The notes under the pieces are model-generated. The model was not told where the DNA came from. It saw only the letters and a list, made by a program, of their open reading frames with translations, and searched no databases. A program made the translations under genes and the position numbers. Below, in pieces: positions 6,888 through 17,059 of a stretch of 64,000 nt of DNA; the stretch's first letter is position 1, and the number at the start of each line of letters is the position of its first letter. The DNA comes from Sphingomonas changnyeongensis (GTDB taxonomy: Bacteria; Pseudomonadota; Alphaproteobacteria; Sphingomonadales; Sphingomonadaceae), in NCBI RefSeq assembly GCF_009913435.1, contig NZ_CP047895.1, forward strand, positions 752,501 to 816,500, in the 5' to 3' direction.

Positions 6888-9491
6888 ATGGCCACCAACA
6901 TCACCCTTGACCGCAGCGACACCGCCCACGCCGCCATCGCCCGGCTGGTTGCCGAGGCGGCGGCCGCCGTGCCCCCGGTCTGGCCGCTTGAAAGCGCGAT
7001 CGCCGTCAACCCGCTCGCCGGGTTCGAGGACCTGCCCTTTGCCCGCGCGGTCGAACAGGGCGCGGCGCTGTTCGGCGCCCGGCCGACCCTGGCCGCCGAC
7101 CAGTGGCGGGCGCTGCTGGCGCGCGAGATGGTCGATGAAGCCGCGCTGCGCGATGCCGCGATCGCCGCGCTCGGCGGTCTCGATCAGGCGTTTGCGCTGG
7201 TCGGCGTCGATGTCAGCCGGTTTGACCTGCTGATGGCGCGGCTGCGCGGGCTGGGGAGCCGCGTTCCCGATGCCGCGCTCAGCGATGCGGTCGCGCGCCG
7301 CTTCGCTGCCTTTGCCCGCCCCGCCGAACGGCCGCACATCATCGCACCGACCGAGCGGATCGGGATCGAGATGCTTGGCTATGCGCGCGCCTTCATCGCC
7401 AAATGGTGCGGCGCGTTCTTCGACCAGTCGGTCGCCGCGCTGCCGATGCCGCACCGGGCGATGGGCCTGTATCCCGCCGTGCTGCGGCTGGTGGCGAAGG
7501 ACCCCGATTTCATCCGCTTCGGCGGTTCGGAATCGCAGGCGATCATCGATTCGGCGCTCGCCGATCCGCTCGCCGCGATCGAACAGAGCCTGATCGCGCT
7601 CGGTCTGGAAGGCGACAACCGGCTGGCGCTGCTGCGCACGCTGATCGCGCGGCTGCCGGGCTGGGCCGGGCATATCCGCTGGCGCACCGAACAGGCCGAT
7701 CCCGATGTGGCGCGTGGCGCGCCCGCCGGCATGGCCGATTATCTGGCGCTGTGGCTGCTGGTCGAACGCGCCTGCGCGCTGCGCGAATGGCCGGAAGAAG
7801 GCCGCGCCCCGGTCGCGGATCCGGTGCCGGGCATCATCGCCGGGCTGGCGGCGCATTTCGCGCTGACCCCGGACCAGGTGACCGGCCTGCCGCTGCCCGG
7901 CGCGCGCCAGATCCACGACATTGCCGCGATGGACGACGCAGCGCTGGGGCTGATCTGGCTGGAAGCGGCCGAACAGGGCTATCGCGCCCGGCTGGTGCCG
8001 GCGATCGAGCGCGCCGCCGCGACGCTGCCGACGGGCGACACGCGCCCCGCCGCGCAGCTGGTGTTCTGCATCGATGTGCGGTCGGAACCGTTCCGCCGCG
8101 CGGTCGAGGCCGAGGGCGATTATGAAACCTATGGCTATGCCGGGTTTTTCGGCCTGCCGATCGCCGCGCGCCCGCCCTGCGGCCATCGCCGCAAGCTGCT
8201 GCCGGTGCTGCTGCAGCCCGCTTATGACCTGAACCTTGCCCCTGCCGGGGCGGCAGGCGAGGCGGCGCACGGGGCCGAGCGGCGCGCCGGCGCGACCCGC
8301 GAGCTGATCTCAAGCCTCAAGTCCGGGGCGGCGACCAGCTTTTCGACCGCCGAGGCGATGGGGCCGTTCGCCGCGCTGATCGCGGTGGCGCGCACGCTTG
8401 CCCCCGGCCTCGCCCGGCGGCTTGGCCGCAAGGATGCCGGCGCGCTCGCCCCGGTGCTTGCCACCGACCCGATGGGCACGGGCCTGCCGCTCGAGGCGCG
8501 GATCGGCGCGGCGCGCGGCTTTTTCGCCTATACCGGCATGCCCCGCCGCACCGCGCGGCTGGTGCTGCTCGCCGGCCATGGCGGCGAGGCGGTCAACAAC
8601 CCCTATAAGGCGGCGCTCGACTGCGGTGCCTGTGGCGGCCATGCCGGCGGCGTCAATGCGCGGGCGATGGCGGCGGTGCTGAACGACGCCGACGTCCGCG
8701 CCGCCCTTGCCAGCGATGGCGAGGCGATCCCCGACGACACGCTGTTCATCGCCGGCGAACACAATACCACGACCGACGAGGTCGCGCTGTTCGATCTGGA
8801 TGCGCTGCCCGAAACCCACCGGGCGGAGGCGGCGGCCTTTGCCGCCGCGCTGAAGCGGGCGGGGGCTGCCAACCGCGCCGTCCGCGCCCCCGCGCTCGGC
8901 ACCCAGGGTGACGCGCTGTTCGCCGCCGCCGCCCATTGGGGCGAGGTGCGGCCCGAATGGGGGCTGGCGCGCAATGCCGCCTTCATCATCGGCCCGCGCG
9001 CGCTGACCCGCGAGATCGATCTGGGCGGCCGCGCCTTTCTGCACAGCTATGACTGGCGCAGCGACGACGACGAGTCCGCGCTGGCGCTGATCATGACCGC
9101 GCCGATGGTCGTCGCGCAGTGGATCAACTGCCAGTATCTGTTCTCCACCCTCGACAATGAACGCTGGGGGGCGGGCGACAAGACGGTCCACAATGTCATG
9201 GGCGGCATCGGCGTCGTGCAGGGCAATGGCGGCGACCTGCGCGTCGGCCTGCCCCGCCAGTCGCTGTTCGGCGATGACGGCGTGCCCTATCATGTGCCGC
9301 AGCGGCTGCTGACCGTCGTGCATGCGCCGGTCGACCGGGTCGAACGGATCATCGCTGCTCACCCGATCCTGCAAAAGCTGTTCGGCAAGGGCTGGGTCAA
9401 TCTGGTCGTCGTCGATCCGCACACCGGCAAGGCGGTGCGCCGCCGCCCGGACGGGGAATTGGCCGAAGCCGGCACCGCGATCCCGGCCTGA
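6888..9491 (+). CDS. dabA: DabA, carbonic-anhydrase-like subunit of DAB inorganic-carbon transporter (DUF2309/UPF0753)
   Basis: Cytoplasmic 867-residue subunit that, with DabB, is thought to hydrate CO2 unidirectionally using the proton gradient and so accumulate bicarbonate. Zinc-site residues of the beta-carbonic-anhydrase-like centre are present: Cys394 and Asp396 in FCIDVRSE, His564 in LAGHGG and Cys579 in LDCGACGG. The 15-residue His-to-Cys spacing is the one known from characterised DabA. It starts 13 bp after dabB and is followed by a strong terminator, so dabBA is a two-gene operon. No RuBisCO or carboxysome gene lies nearby, so it probably feeds anaplerotic carboxylation. Confidence 0.92.
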   Translation: MATNITLDRSDTAHAAIARLVAEAAAAVPPVWPLESAIAVNPLAGFEDLPFARAVEQGAALFGARPTLAADQWRALLAREMVDEAALRDAAIAALGGLDQAFALVGVDVSRFDLLMARLRGLGSRVPDAALSDAVARRFAAFARPAERPHIIAPTERIGIEMLGYARAFIAKWCGAFFDQSVAALPMPHRAMGLYPAVLRLVAKDPDFIRFGGSESQAIIDSALADPLAAIEQSLIALGLEGDNRLALLRTLIARLPGWAGHIRWRTEQADPDVARGAPAGMADYLALWLLVERACALREWPEEGRAPVADPVPGIIAGLAAHFALTPDQVTGLPLPGARQIHDIAAMDDAALGLIWLEAAEQGYRARLVPAIERAAATLPTGDTRPAAQLVFCIDVRSEPFRRAVEAEGDYETYGYAGFFGLPIAARPPCGHRRKLLPVLLQPAYDLNLAPAGAAGEAAHGAERRAGATRELISSLKSGAATSFSTAEAMGPFAALIAVARTLAPGLARRLGRKDAGALAPVLATDPMGTGLPLEARIGAARGFFAYTGMPRRTARLVLLAGHGGEAVNNPYKAALDCGACGGHAGGVNARAMAAVLNDADVRAALASDGEAIPDDTLFIAGEHNTTTDEVALFDLDALPETHRAEAAAFAAALKRAGAANRAVRAPALGTQGDALFAAAAHWGEVRPEWGLARNAAFIIGPRALTREIDLGGRAFLHSYDWRSDDDESALALIMTAPMVVAQWINCQYLFSTLDNERWGAGDKTVHNVMGGIGVVQGNGGDLRVGLPRQSLFGDDGVPYHVPQRLLTVVHAPVDRVERIIAAHPILQKLFGKGWVNLVVVDPHTGKAVRRRPDGELAEAGTAIPA

Positions 9492-9501
9492 TGGCGCAAG
9501 C

Positions 9502-9561
9502 GGAGCGGGGCTGGGGCGCGCCCGGGCTTGCCTGCCGCCCCCCAGCCCCGCTCCGGGTCTT
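9502..9561 (+). terminator. Rho-independent terminator of dabBA
   Basis: A perfect 15-bp stem (GGAGCGGGGCTGGGG at 9502-9516 pairing with 9540-9554), a 23-nt loop with an inner GCCCGGGC, then GGGTCTTT. It begins 10 bp after the dabA stop. Confidence 0.8.
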
Positions 9562-9591
9562 TGGTTTGCCGCATTTTCCGAGCTGCCGTGC

Positions 9592-9618
9592 GATTCCACC
9601 CGGCTTGAAAATGCTCTA
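9592..9618 (-). repeat. 27-nt dispersed intergenic motif, copy 2
   Basis: Reads TAGAGC-AT-TTTC-N8-TGGAATC on the minus strand, in the gap between dabA and the SDR gene. Same length and layout as the copies at 4229 and 21476. Confidence 0.5.
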
Positions 9619-9671
9619 GCCCGGACCCTGACCGGACCGCCACCAAGGGCGGCCGGCGGGGAGAAAAAGGG

Positions 9672-10436
9672 ATGCAGCGGGCGATCTTCATCACGGGCGG
9701 CGGCTCCGGCATCGGCCGGGCGACGGCGGCGCTGTTCGCCGCGCGCGGCTGGCGTGTCGGGCTGGGCGATGTGAACGCGGCGGGCATGGCCGAAACCATC
9801 GCGCTTGCCGGCGGCGCGGCGATGAGCGCCCATCCGCTCGACGTGCGCGACCGCGACCAATGGCGCGCGGCGCTGGAGGCTTTTGTTGCGCTCAGCGGCG
9901 GTCGGCTCGACCTGCTGTTCAACAATGCCGGGGTCGGCAATGGCGGGCCGTTCGAACTGATGAGCGACGCTGACCGCGACCTTGTTGTCGACGTCAATCT
10001 GCGCGGCGTCATCTATGGCGCCGAAGCCGGGCTGCCGCATCTGAAGGCGACGCCCGGCGCGTGCCTGATCAACACCTGTTCGGCAGCCGGGCTGTTCGCC
10101 GCGCCGCGCATGTCCGTCTATGCGGCGACCAAATTCGCGGTGCGCGGCCTGACCGATGCGCTCGACGCCGAATGGGGGGCGGCGCACGGCATCAGGGTGC
10201 GCACGGTGATGCCAAGCTTCATCGACACGCCGCTCCTCGATGCGGTCGCCGCCGGATCCAACCGCAGCGGTCGGGAAACGGTGAGGGCAATGGGGCTGGA
10301 GTTCACCCCCGTCGAGCGCGTGGCCGAGGCGGTGTGGGCGGCGGCGACGGGCAAGCGCCGGCATGTCGTTGTCGGCCGCACGGCGAAGCGGCTGGCGTTT
10401 CTCACCCGCTTCGCGCCGTTCCTGCTGCCGCGCTGA
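9672..10436 (+). CDS. SDR-family NAD(P)-dependent oxidoreductase
   Basis: Classical short-chain dehydrogenase of 254 residues. The cofactor motif TGGGSGIG is at residues 8-15, NNAG follows, and the catalytic pair Tyr150-x3-Lys154 lies in YAATK. Substrate is unknown; the adjoining acyl-CoA genes make a hydroxyacyl or alcohol substrate plausible. It is an isolated gene after the dabBA terminator, with GGGGAGAAAAAGGG upstream serving as ribosome site. Confidence 0.88.
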   Translation: MQRAIFITGGGSGIGRATAALFAARGWRVGLGDVNAAGMAETIALAGGAAMSAHPLDVRDRDQWRAALEAFVALSGGRLDLLFNNAGVGNGGPFELMSDADRDLVVDVNLRGVIYGAEAGLPHLKATPGACLINTCSAAGLFAAPRMSVYAATKFAVRGLTDALDAEWGAAHGIRVRTVMPSFIDTPLLDAVAAGSNRSGRETVRAMGLEFTPVERVAEAVWAAATGKRRHVVVGRTAKRLAFLTRFAPFLLPR

Positions 10437-10534
10437 TCGTTTCCCGCTTAGCCCCGCCCGGCCCTGGCCCGCGTCATCACCCTGTCATCGCCAGCCGGCA
10501 TGGCGCGGCCGGGGCAAATGACCGGGGGCTGGCA

Positions 10535-10699
10535 ATGTTCGGACGTGGGCAGGGCGCGGTGCGGCATCCGCGCGGTGATACGAATGGCGCGAGCGGCGCG
10601 ATCGGCGACAGCGACTGCTATCGCCTGTCGGTCGGGCGCTGGCTGATCTGGGGCAGCCGCGCACTCGACCGGCCGGGCAAGGGCATCGCGGCGGGCTGA
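10535..10699 (+). CDS. Possible small hypothetical protein (54 aa)
   Basis: An ATG-started frame of 54 codons ending 4 bp before a strong hairpin. The product is hydrophilic with one short hydrophobic patch (GRWLIWGS) and matches no family I recognise. The ribosome site is weak (GGGG 9 nt upstream). It is listed because it is the only candidate in a 310-bp gap and has a terminator directly after it; it may not be real. Confidence 0.3.
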   Translation: MFGRGQGAVRHPRGDTNGASGAIGDSDCYRLSVGRWLIWGSRALDRPGKGIAAG

Positions 10700-10702
10700 T
10701 CT

Positions 10703-10746
10703 GCCCGCCGGCCCGGATGGCCGGGCCGGCCGGGCGCACCGTGTTT

Positions 10747-10747
<1 letters not shown>
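10703..10747. terminator. Bidirectional hairpin terminator
   Basis: Inner stem CCGGCCCGG/CCGGGCCGG with a 4-nt loop, extended by GCCCG/CGGGC after a 1-nt bulge, then GTGTTTTC. It separates the rightward SDR/small-gene unit from the converging acyl-CoA ligase stop. Confidence 0.6.
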
Positions 10748-12462
<1,715 letters not shown>

Positions 12463-12574
12463 CCACTCTCTCCTTTGTCGCCGGGGCTTTGAAACCCTCG
12501 CTTTTCCGCGGGATATTGTTGATTTGGACCCGGCTCAAGGCGATAAGCCCGGCAAAAAAATCGGAGGGTATGCA

Positions 12575-13813
12575 ATGCAGGTCGCGGATGCGCGCACCCA
12601 CGGATTCGATCCCGACCGGCTGAAGCGGATCGATGCGTTCCTTGCCGAACGCTATCTGGAAACCGGCCGGTTCAAGGGCACGCAGCTGCTGGTCAGCCGC
12701 GACGGGGTGCCCGTCCATTTTTCGTGCGCCGGAACGATGCGCGACGATGGCCGGCCGATGCAGCCCGATACGCTGTTCCGCATCGCCTCGATGACCAAGC
12801 CTGTCACCTCGGTCGCGTTCATGATGCTGGTCGAGGAAGGCCGGGTGATGCTGGACGATCCGGTGCACAATGTGATCCCGGAATGGCGCGATCTGGGCGT
12901 CTATCAGGGCGGTGGCGCGGGCGTGCCCTTCGTCACCCGGCCGCCGGCCACGCCGATGCGGATGATCGACCTGCTGCGCCACACCGCCGGCCTGACCTAC
13001 AGCTTTCAGAACCGCAGCAACATCGACGCCGCCTATCGCCAGACCCGGATCGAGGGCTGGTGGGGGCCGCATGATCTGGACGGGGTGGCCGCGACGCTTG
13101 CCGGCATCCCGCTCGAATTCTCGCCCGGCGAGGCGTGGTGCTATTCGGTCGCGACCGACATTCTGGGGCTGGTGATCGAACGGCTGTCGGGCCAGCGGCT
13201 CGATGCCTTTTTCGCCGAACGCATCTTCGGCCCGCTGGGCATGGCCGACACATTTTTCCAAGTGCCGGCCGACCGGATCGACCGGCTGGCCGATTGCTAC
13301 ACCCTGCACCCCGAAAAGGGCGTCACGCTGCATGACCGGGCGGAGGAAAGCGCCTGGGCGCGCGCGCCGCGCCAGTTTTCGGGCGGCGGCGGGCTGGTGT
13401 CGACCGCGGCCGATTATCACCGGTTCTGCCGGATGCTGCTGGATGGCGGCGCGCTTGACGGCGTGCGCATCCTGTCGCCCAAGACCGTCGCCCTGATGAC
13501 GATGAACCATCTGCCCGGCGGCGGCGATCTGGCCGGCATGTCGCGGTCGCTGTTTTCCGAAGCGACCAATGCCGGGGTCGGTTTCGGCCTCGGCTTTGCG
13601 GTCACGATCAACCCCGCGCCGACGCTGGTGCCCGGTTCGGCGGGCGAGTTCTACTGGGGCGGGATGTTTTCGACCGCCTTTCATATCGATCCCGTCGAAC
13701 GGCTGATCTTCATCTTCATGACCCAGCTCAGCCCGTCGAGCAGCTGGCCCGTGCGCCGCGAGCTCAGGGCCCTCATCTATTCCGCCCTCACCCGATCCGG
13801 AGCATCCGCATGA
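12575..13813 (+). CDS. Serine hydrolase of the beta-lactamase/EstB family
   Basis: A 412-residue class C beta-lactamase-fold hydrolase, usually an esterase rather than a true beta-lactamase. The S-x-x-K motif is SMTK (Ser72, Lys75), and a candidate Tyr motif lies in WCYSVATD. No signal peptide is seen, so it is probably cytosolic, which argues against a resistance role. The ATG at 12575 has GGAGG 7 nt upstream. Its stop overlaps the next acyl-CoA dehydrogenase start (ATGA), so it is the first gene of a four-gene catabolic operon and may cleave an ester or thioester intermediate. Confidence 0.88.
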   Translation: MQVADARTHGFDPDRLKRIDAFLAERYLETGRFKGTQLLVSRDGVPVHFSCAGTMRDDGRPMQPDTLFRIASMTKPVTSVAFMMLVEEGRVMLDDPVHNVIPEWRDLGVYQGGGAGVPFVTRPPATPMRMIDLLRHTAGLTYSFQNRSNIDAAYRQTRIEGWWGPHDLDGVAATLAGIPLEFSPGEAWCYSVATDILGLVIERLSGQRLDAFFAERIFGPLGMADTFFQVPADRIDRLADCYTLHPEKGVTLHDRAEESAWARAPRQFSGGGGLVSTAADYHRFCRMLLDGGALDGVRILSPKTVALMTMNHLPGGGDLAGMSRSLFSEATNAGVGFGLGFAVTINPAPTLVPGSAGEFYWGGMFSTAFHIDPVERLIFIFMTQLSPSSSWPVRRELRALIYSALTRSGASA

Positions 13814-15006
13814 CCGATCTCGACACCTTCCGCGCCGAAACGCGCGCCTGGCTGGAGGAAAACTGCCCGCCGGCGATGCGTCAGCCCATCGCGTCCGAAG
13901 ACGATGTCGTCTGGGGCGGGCGCAAGGCGAAGCTGACGCCCGACCAGCGGCTGTGGCTCGACCGCATGGCCGCGCGCGGCTGGACGGTGCCGGACTGGCC
14001 GGTCGCCTATGGGGGCGGCGGGCTCAGCCCCGAACAGACCAAGATCCTGCGCGAGGAAATGGCGCGGCTGAAATGCCGCAGCCCGCTGCAGAGCTTCGGC
14101 ATCTCGATGCTCGGCCCGGCGCTGCTCAAATATGGCAATGAGGCGCAGAAGCTGCGCTTCCTGCCCGAAATCGCGCGTGGCGAGATCCGCTGGTGCCAGG
14201 GCTATTCGGAACCCAATGCCGGGTCGGATCTGGCCGGGCTGCAGACCTGGGCCGAGGACAGGGGCGATCATTTCGTCGTCAGCGGCCAGAAGGTGTGGAC
14301 CTCCTATGCCGACAAGGCAGACTGGATCTTCTGCCTCGTGCGCACCAGCCGCGAGGCCAAGCAGGGCGGCATCAGCTTCCTGCTGTTCGACATGGACAGC
14401 CCGGGCGTGTCGACCAAGCCGATCCTGCTGATTTCGGGCTATTCGCCGTTCTGCGAAACGTTCTTCGACAATGTGAAGGTGCCCAAGGACCAGCTCGTCC
14501 ATCAGGTCAACAAGGGCTGGGACGTCGCCAAATATCTGCTCGGCCATGAGCGCGAGATGATCTCGGGCATGGGGCTGGGCGGCGGCGGGCTTGGCTCGGG
14601 CGGCCCGGCGGCGCTGGCCGAGGAGGCCAAGCGCGCGGCGGGCGTCGAGGCCGATGGCCGGCTGGCCGATCCGCTGCTGCGCGCGCAGATCGCGCTGTTC
14701 GAGGTGCGCGAGCGCGCCTTCCGCGCGATGTCGGAACGCTTCATTGACGAGCTGAAGCATGGCCGCGCCCATCCGGCCCAGCCCTCGATGATGAAATATT
14801 ACGGGACCGAGCTGAACAAGGCGCGGTACGAACTGGTGATGGCCGCGGGCGGGGCCGACGCGCTCGAATGGGAGAGCGAGGCCAGCCATGGCGGTGCCAA
14901 GGCGCGCGCCTGGCTGCGCACCAAGGCCAACTCGATCGAAGGCGGGACGAGCGAGATCCAGCTCAACATCGTCGCCAAGCACATCCTCAACCTGCCCGGA
15001 GCCTGA
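13810..15006 (+). CDS. Acyl-CoA dehydrogenase, subunit with catalytic-glutamate motif
   Basis: FAD-dependent alpha,beta-dehydrogenation of an acyl-CoA thioester; 398 residues. Typical segments include CQGYSEPNAGSDLAGL and, at the C-terminus, IEGGTSEIQLNI, which carries the acid residue of the catalytic E-G-(G)-T motif. It is followed 5 bp later by a second, different dehydrogenase. Adjacent unlike dehydrogenases are a hallmark of alpha2beta2 enzymes acting on steroid or other bulky side-chain CoA esters, so a heteromer is plausible. Confidence 0.88.
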   Translation: MTDLDTFRAETRAWLEENCPPAMRQPIASEDDVVWGGRKAKLTPDQRLWLDRMAARGWTVPDWPVAYGGGGLSPEQTKILREEMARLKCRSPLQSFGISMLGPALLKYGNEAQKLRFLPEIARGEIRWCQGYSEPNAGSDLAGLQTWAEDRGDHFVVSGQKVWTSYADKADWIFCLVRTSREAKQGGISFLLFDMDSPGVSTKPILLISGYSPFCETFFDNVKVPKDQLVHQVNKGWDVAKYLLGHEREMISGMGLGGGGLGSGGPAALAEEAKRAAGVEADGRLADPLLRAQIALFEVRERAFRAMSERFIDELKHGRAHPAQPSMMKYYGTELNKARYELVMAAGGADALEWESEASHGGAKARAWLRTKANSIEGGTSEIQLNIVAKHILNLPGA

Positions 15007-15011
15007 CTGCG

Positions 15012-16148
15012 ATGCCGCTTTTCCTGACCGAAGAACAGACGATGCTGCGCGACAGCGCGCGGCAGTTCGTGGGCGACACCGCGCCGGTCGCGCATCTGCG
15101 GGGGCTGCGCGATGCCGCCGATCCGGTCGGCTTTTCGCCGACACTCTGGAAACAATTTGCCGAAATGGGCTTTGCCGCGATCCTGATCCCGGAAGCCGAT
15201 GGCGGGCTGGGCCTCGGCCATGTCGAGGCGGGCGTGGTGCTGGAGGAGATTGGCCGCAACCTGACGCCGTCGCCCTTTCTGTCGACGGCGGTGGGCGCGG
15301 TGACGGCGCTGCGCCATGCCGGTCAGGGGCTGCGCTCGCACTGGTTCGGGCGCATCGCGCAGGGTGAGGCGGTGGCGGCGCTCGCCATCGACGAATCGGC
15401 CAAGCACCGGCCCGAACAGATTGCGCTCACCGCCGTGCGGGCGGGCAACGGCTTTGCGCTGTCGGGCACCAAGCGGTTCGTGACGCACGGCCATGTCGCC
15501 GATCTGATCATCGTGGCCGCGCGTACCGAAGGGCAGCCGGGCACGCGCGACGGCATCACGCTGTTCGCGCTCGATAAGGGGGCTGCCGGCCTGTCGGCGC
15601 GGCCCGAACGGCTGGCCGATGCCAGCCTGGCCGCGACGCTCGAGTTCGACCGGGTCGAGCTGACCGCCGATCAGGTGATCGGCGAGGTCGGCCAGGGCTG
15701 GGCCGTGCTGTCGGCGCTGCTGTCGGCCACCCGCACGGCCGCTTCGGCCGAGCTGCTCGGCGTCGGCGGCGGCGCGATGGACATGACCACCGCCTATCTG
15801 AAAGACCGCAAGCAGTTCGGCGTGCCGATCGGCAGCTTCCAGGCGCTGCAGCACCGTGCCGCGCATCTTTACTGCGAGATGGAGGTGGCGCGCGCCGCCG
15901 TGCTCAAGGCGCAGCAGCTGCTCGACGCCGGCGATGCCGGGGCCGAGCGCGCGGCGCTGGTCGCCAAGGCGATGACCGGGCTTGCCACCACGCTTGCCGT
16001 GCAGGAAGGCGTGCAGATGCATGGCGGCATCGGCATGACCGATGAATATGACATCGGCTTTTTCATGAAGCGCGCCCGGGTGCTGGCCGAGGCGTTTGGC
16101 GACGCCAATTGGGCGGCAGACAGCCTGGCGCGGATGGGCGGCTATTGA
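15012..16148 (+). CDS. Acyl-CoA dehydrogenase, partner subunit
   Basis: A 378-residue acyl-CoA dehydrogenase fold protein (LTEEQTMLRDSARQF at the start, DRKQFGVPIGSFQALQHR, MHGGIGMTDEYDIGFFMKR near the end). It lacks the C-terminal E-G-T-x-x-I-Q motif and ends soon after the HGGIGMT segment, so it may be the non-catalytic half of a heteromer with the preceding gene. The start at 15012 follows the upstream stop by 5 bp, and its own stop overlaps the thioesterase start by one base. Confidence 0.87.
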   Translation: MPLFLTEEQTMLRDSARQFVGDTAPVAHLRGLRDAADPVGFSPTLWKQFAEMGFAAILIPEADGGLGLGHVEAGVVLEEIGRNLTPSPFLSTAVGAVTALRHAGQGLRSHWFGRIAQGEAVAALAIDESAKHRPEQIALTAVRAGNGFALSGTKRFVTHGHVADLIIVAARTEGQPGTRDGITLFALDKGAAGLSARPERLADASLAATLEFDRVELTADQVIGEVGQGWAVLSALLSATRTAASAELLGVGGGAMDMTTAYLKDRKQFGVPIGSFQALQHRAAHLYCEMEVARAAVLKAQQLLDAGDAGAERAALVAKAMTGLATTLAVQEGVQMHGGIGMTDEYDIGFFMKRARVLAEAFGDANWAADSLARMGGY

Positions 16149-17032
16149 TGGACGAGAAACGCGCGACCGATCCCAGCGGCATGATCGCCCAGCTGGAAGA
16201 CCTGCTGACCGTCGAGGAGCTGGACCGCGATCTGTATCGCGGCCGGCGCCAGCCCGAAGGGCGCGGCCGGGTGTTTGGCGGTCAGGTGATCGCCCAGGCG
16301 CTGATGGCCGGTGTGCAGGCGGTCGATCCCGACCGCGTGCCGCATTCGCTGCATGCCTATTTCATGCGGCCCGGCGACGAGGAACTGCCGATCATCCTGC
16401 GCGTCAACCGCGACTATGACGGCGGCAGCTTTTCGACCCGGCGGATCATCGCTTTCCAGAAGGGCGAGCCGATCCTGAACATGGCGGCCTCGTTCCAGAA
16501 GCGCGAGGAGGGGCTGTCGCATCAGGACGCGATGCCCGACGTGCCGCCGCCCGAGACGCTGACCCCGGAGGCGGAGCTGCGTCTCAAGGTCGCCGATCAG
16601 GTGCCTGAGCGGCTGCGCGATTTCTTCACCCGGCCGCGGCCGTTCGACATCCGCCATGCCAGCCCCTGGACCCCGCTGGAGGGCGAGGCGCATCCGCCGG
16701 TGCAGAATGTCTGGTTCCGCGCCCAGGCGCCGGTCAAGGGCGGGCCGGACATGCACCGGGCGATGCTCGCCTGGGCATCCGACATGATGCTCCTCGGCAC
16801 CGGCATGCGCCCGCATGGGCTCAGCTGGGTGCAGCCGGGCGTGCAGACGGCCAGCCTCGATCATGCGCTGTGGTTCCATGACGATGTGCGCGTCGATGAC
16901 TGGCTGCTCTATGCGATGGACAGCCCCTGGGGCGGGCGCGGACGCGGCTTCAACCGGGGCAAGATCTTCGCGCGCGACGGGCGGCTGATCGCCAGCGTCA
17001 CGCAGGAAGGGCTGATGCGGCGGCGGGGCTGA
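16148..17032 (+). CDS. tesB: Acyl-CoA thioesterase II
   Basis: Tandem hotdog-fold thioesterase hydrolysing acyl-CoA to free acid and CoA; 294 residues, the usual TesB length. The first hotdog carries RVFGGQVIAQALMAG and PHSLHAYFMRPGD. The second carries ASDMMLLGTG and LDHALWFHDD, where the aspartate belongs to the family's Asp-Thr/Ser-Gln site. Last gene of the hydrolase-dehydrogenase operon (TGATG junction); it probably releases CoA from stalled intermediates. It converges on the CoA-transferase gene with 27 bp between the stops. Confidence 0.9.
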   Translation: MDEKRATDPSGMIAQLEDLLTVEELDRDLYRGRRQPEGRGRVFGGQVIAQALMAGVQAVDPDRVPHSLHAYFMRPGDEELPIILRVNRDYDGGSFSTRRIIAFQKGEPILNMAASFQKREEGLSHQDAMPDVPPPETLTPEAELRLKVADQVPERLRDFFTRPRPFDIRHASPWTPLEGEAHPPVQNVWFRAQAPVKGGPDMHRAMLAWASDMMLLGTGMRPHGLSWVQPGVQTASLDHALWFHDDVRVDDWLLYAMDSPWGGRGRGFNRGKIFARDGRLIASVTQEGLMRRRG

Positions 17033-17059
17033 CCCCACCCCGCCCGGCATGAACCGGTT

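Noticed and set aside
5387..7009. 540-codon open frame on the minus strand opposite dabB
   Set aside because: Rich in Arg, Gln, His and Gly with no domain; an antisense shadow of a high-GC gene. dabB on the plus strand has clear membrane-protein motifs.
8310..10364. 684-codon minus-strand frame opposite dabA and the SDR gene
   Set aside because: Same low-complexity antisense composition; it spans a terminator and two well-supported plus-strand genes.
12575..13813. Beta-lactam resistance gene
   Set aside because: SxxK is present, but there is no signal peptide and the gene is translationally coupled to acyl-CoA dehydrogenases, pointing to an esterase role.
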